DNA of 64,000 bases, from assembly GCF_016809835.1 (NCBI RefSeq), contig NZ_JAFBIL020000005.1:372001-436000 (forward strand). The letters run 5' to 3'. Below the pieces are notes generated by a model. The model was given only the letters and a program-made list of their open reading frames with translations. It made no database searches and was not told the DNA's origin. Position 1 is the first letter of the stretch; every line of letters starts with the position of its first letter. Positions 62,784 to 64,000 of the stretch are shown here, piece by piece. Both the position numbers and the translations under genes were made by a program. The DNA is from Massilia soli. Lineage in GTDB: Bacteria; Pseudomonadota; Gammaproteobacteria; Burkholderiales; Burkholderiaceae_D.

Positions 62784-63254
62784 GTGGCTGACAGCCAATC
62801 CGCAGCACCCGTAACGAATTTTTCCGCCCCAATGACCAGCGACAAGACGTTCGAACTGGCCGGCCGTCCCGCGCGCTATACCGTGCTGTACTTCTATCCG
62901 AAGGACAACACGCCCGGCTGCACGACCGAGAGCATTAACTTCCGCGAGCTGTATCCGGAATTCCAGGCCGCACAGACCGAAATCTATGGCATCAGCCGCG
63001 ATTCGCTGCGCTCGCACGAGGGCTTCAAGGGCAAGCTGGGCCTGCCGTTTGAACTGATTTCCGACCCTGACGAACTGGTGTGCAGCCAGTTCAATGTCAT
63101 GAAGATGAAAAATATGTATGGCAAGCAAGTTCGAGGCATAGAGCGCAGTACGTTTATCATTGACGCTCAAGGCAATTTGGTGAAAGAATGGCGTGGCGTG
63201 AAAGTTCCAAATCACGCGGACGAAGTGCTGGAATTCGTCAAGAGCCAGCCCTGA
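62784..63254 (+). CDS. bcp: Peroxiredoxin, BCP/PrxQ family
   Basis: 156 residues from a GTG with AGGAG seven to twelve bases upstream. LYFYPKDNTPGCTTES contains the peroxidatic Cys46, with Thr at 43 and the conserved Arg in later SRD. The resolving Cys usually five residues after the first is replaced (CTTESIN), so Cys100 (ELVCSQF) or a partner thiol must serve. It reduces hydroperoxides in the cytoplasm. The frame is open further upstream, but this start fits the family. Confidence 0.9.
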   Translation: MADSQSAAPVTNFSAPMTSDKTFELAGRPARYTVLYFYPKDNTPGCTTESINFRELYPEFQAAQTEIYGISRDSLRSHEGFKGKLGLPFELISDPDELVCSQFNVMKMKNMYGKQVRGIERSTFIIDAQGNLVKEWRGVKVPNHADEVLEFVKSQP

Positions 63255-63491
63255 CTCGCCCCGGCTACACGTTGATCAACCCGCTGTAGAACCTGATTGC
63301 ACCAGCCCATTTTGAGTCAACCGTTTTCACCGTTTGCATCACTCCAATCTGGCGGCCTGCCAGCCCGGTCATATTCCGGGTTTGCGCAGCGCCCACGACA
63401 TTCGCCCCAGCCGTTTTTCACCTACGACGCCGCAAGCACTGCTTGTGGGCCGCTGCTGGCTATCCCCGGACATTTTTAGATTGAGACACTG
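63255..63491. other. Intergenic stretch before the PIN-PhoH gene
   Basis: 237 bases with no recognised gene, repeat or clear promoter. Confidence 0.5.
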
Positions 63492-64000
63492 ATGCCATTA
63501 CCAAAAATACCTACTAAACCGGCGACACTGCTGCCGGTGGCAGATTACCCAAAAGCAGAAGCTGGCAAGACCGGCGCGCGTGCTGTCGCCGCCGCCAAGC
63601 CGAAACTGGCTGCCGTGCCAGAGCCAGTCAATGACGAAGTGATCGCCAAGCCGGCCAAGGGCCGCAAGACTGCGCGCCTGCTGTCGGCGCCGCATGCCGC
63701 GCCTGCGGCTGAAGCTCCCGTTGCCGCACCCGTTGCAGCACCGGTTGCCGCGCCAGCGGCAGCCCCAGTTGCCAAGGCCGAGCCGGCCGCAAAGCCCGCC
63801 CGCGCCAAAGGCCGCCAGCCGAGCGAGAACGAACTGCCGCATCCGGCCAAGCACAAGCCGGTCGAAGTGCCGGTCAAGTCGAACGCCAGCCGCCAGGCCG
63901 ACAAGTCGGGCCAGACCAAGATGTTCGTGCTCGACACCAACGTGCTGATGCATGACCCGACATCGCTGTTCCGTTTTGAAGAACACGACGTCTACCTGCC
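63492..64000 (+). CDS. PIN-PhoH family ATPase/RNase, N-terminal part (runs off the window)
   Basis: The frame stays open to the right edge (169 codons visible). A long Ala/Pro/Lys-rich disordered N-terminus (about 1-140, with repeats such as APVAAPVAAPVAAPAAAPVA) precedes the start of a PIN nuclease domain: KMFVLDTNVLMHDPTSLFRF and EEHDVYLP. This VLDTNVLMHDP signature is typical of PhoH-type proteins with PIN plus PhoH ATPase (RNA helicase-nuclease). The disordered extension is longer than in most homologues I know. The PhoH domain should lie just outside the window. Confidence 0.88.
   Translation, partial: MPLPKIPTKPATLLPVADYPKAEAGKTGARAVAAAKPKLAAVPEPVNDEVIAKPAKGRKTARLLSAPHAAPAAEAPVAAPVAAPVAAPAAAPVAKAEPAAKPARAKGRQPSENELPHPAKHKPVEVPVKSNASRQADKSGQTKMFVLDTNVLMHDPTSLFRFEEHDVYL

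Overview
The window reads as a chromosomal segment of a GC-rich betaproteobacterium, most likely of the Burkholderiales/Oxalobacteraceae type (Massilia, Duganella or Janthinobacterium relatives). This rests on overall gene style, the aminotransferase-homoserine dehydrogenase neighbourhood, dispersed short palindromic repeats and PEP-CTERM proteins. The taxon is inferred; no ribosomal RNA gene is present.

Layout: (1) 0.3-7.9 kb, a rightward, tightly packed surface-glycan operon: an Atm1-like ABC exporter, three glycosyltransferases (GT2, GT4, GT4), a short-chain dehydrogenase, a GmhB-like HAD phosphatase and a GT9 heptosyltransferase-like enzyme. (2) 7.9-10.9 kb, a small WYL-like protein, an OmpW porin with a consensus FNR box upstream, uridine kinase, and a BPSL0067/STY0301 pair that looks like an amidase toxin with its periplasmic partner. 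(3) 11.24-53.46 kb, a complete-looking 42.2 kb HK97-like siphophage prophage in a tRNA-Pro(GGG) gene, bounded by a 49-bp exact duplication. (4) 53.5-64 kb, host genes again: a double-KaiC ATPase with a hybrid histidine kinase, an MFS-acyltransferase fusion with an XRE regulator, homoserine dehydrogenase, an AlaA-like aminotransferase, an Mth938-like protein, a peroxiredoxin and the start of a PIN-PhoH protein.

The prophage runs mainly leftward on the minus strand. The integrase lies at the left end. An excisionase-like protein lies at the right end and would sit just upstream of int after circularisation. The immunity region has no CI-type repressor. Two divergent ribbon-helix-helix proteins face each other across a region whose two promoters each carry a copy of an inverted operator-like motif, and the rightward one appears leaderless. 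Early genes (AlpA, Rha/KilAC antirepressor, primase-like protein) lead to a Q-like antiterminator. Just downstream is a promoter with near-consensus elements followed by a terminator, the pR'-tR' arrangement of lambdoid late control. The late operon then encodes HNH, terminase, portal, protease, capsid, connectors, tail tube, tail chaperones with a -1 slippery site (A AAA AAC), tape measure, a short tail-tip set ending in a glycine-rich adhesin, and a lysis cassette with a collagen-like membrane protein. Several intrinsic terminators punctuate it.

The most unusual parts are: an 8-kb block between major capsid and connectors encoding an alpha/beta-hydrolase, a 1083-residue protein with a possible RIFT-barrel start, and a beta-helix/fibronectin-like protein; two tandem exosortase-substrate (PEP-CTERM) proteins as prophage cargo; a decayed integrase-AlpA remnant; a chain of four tiny overlapping genes; and a candidate antisense small RNA in the early region.
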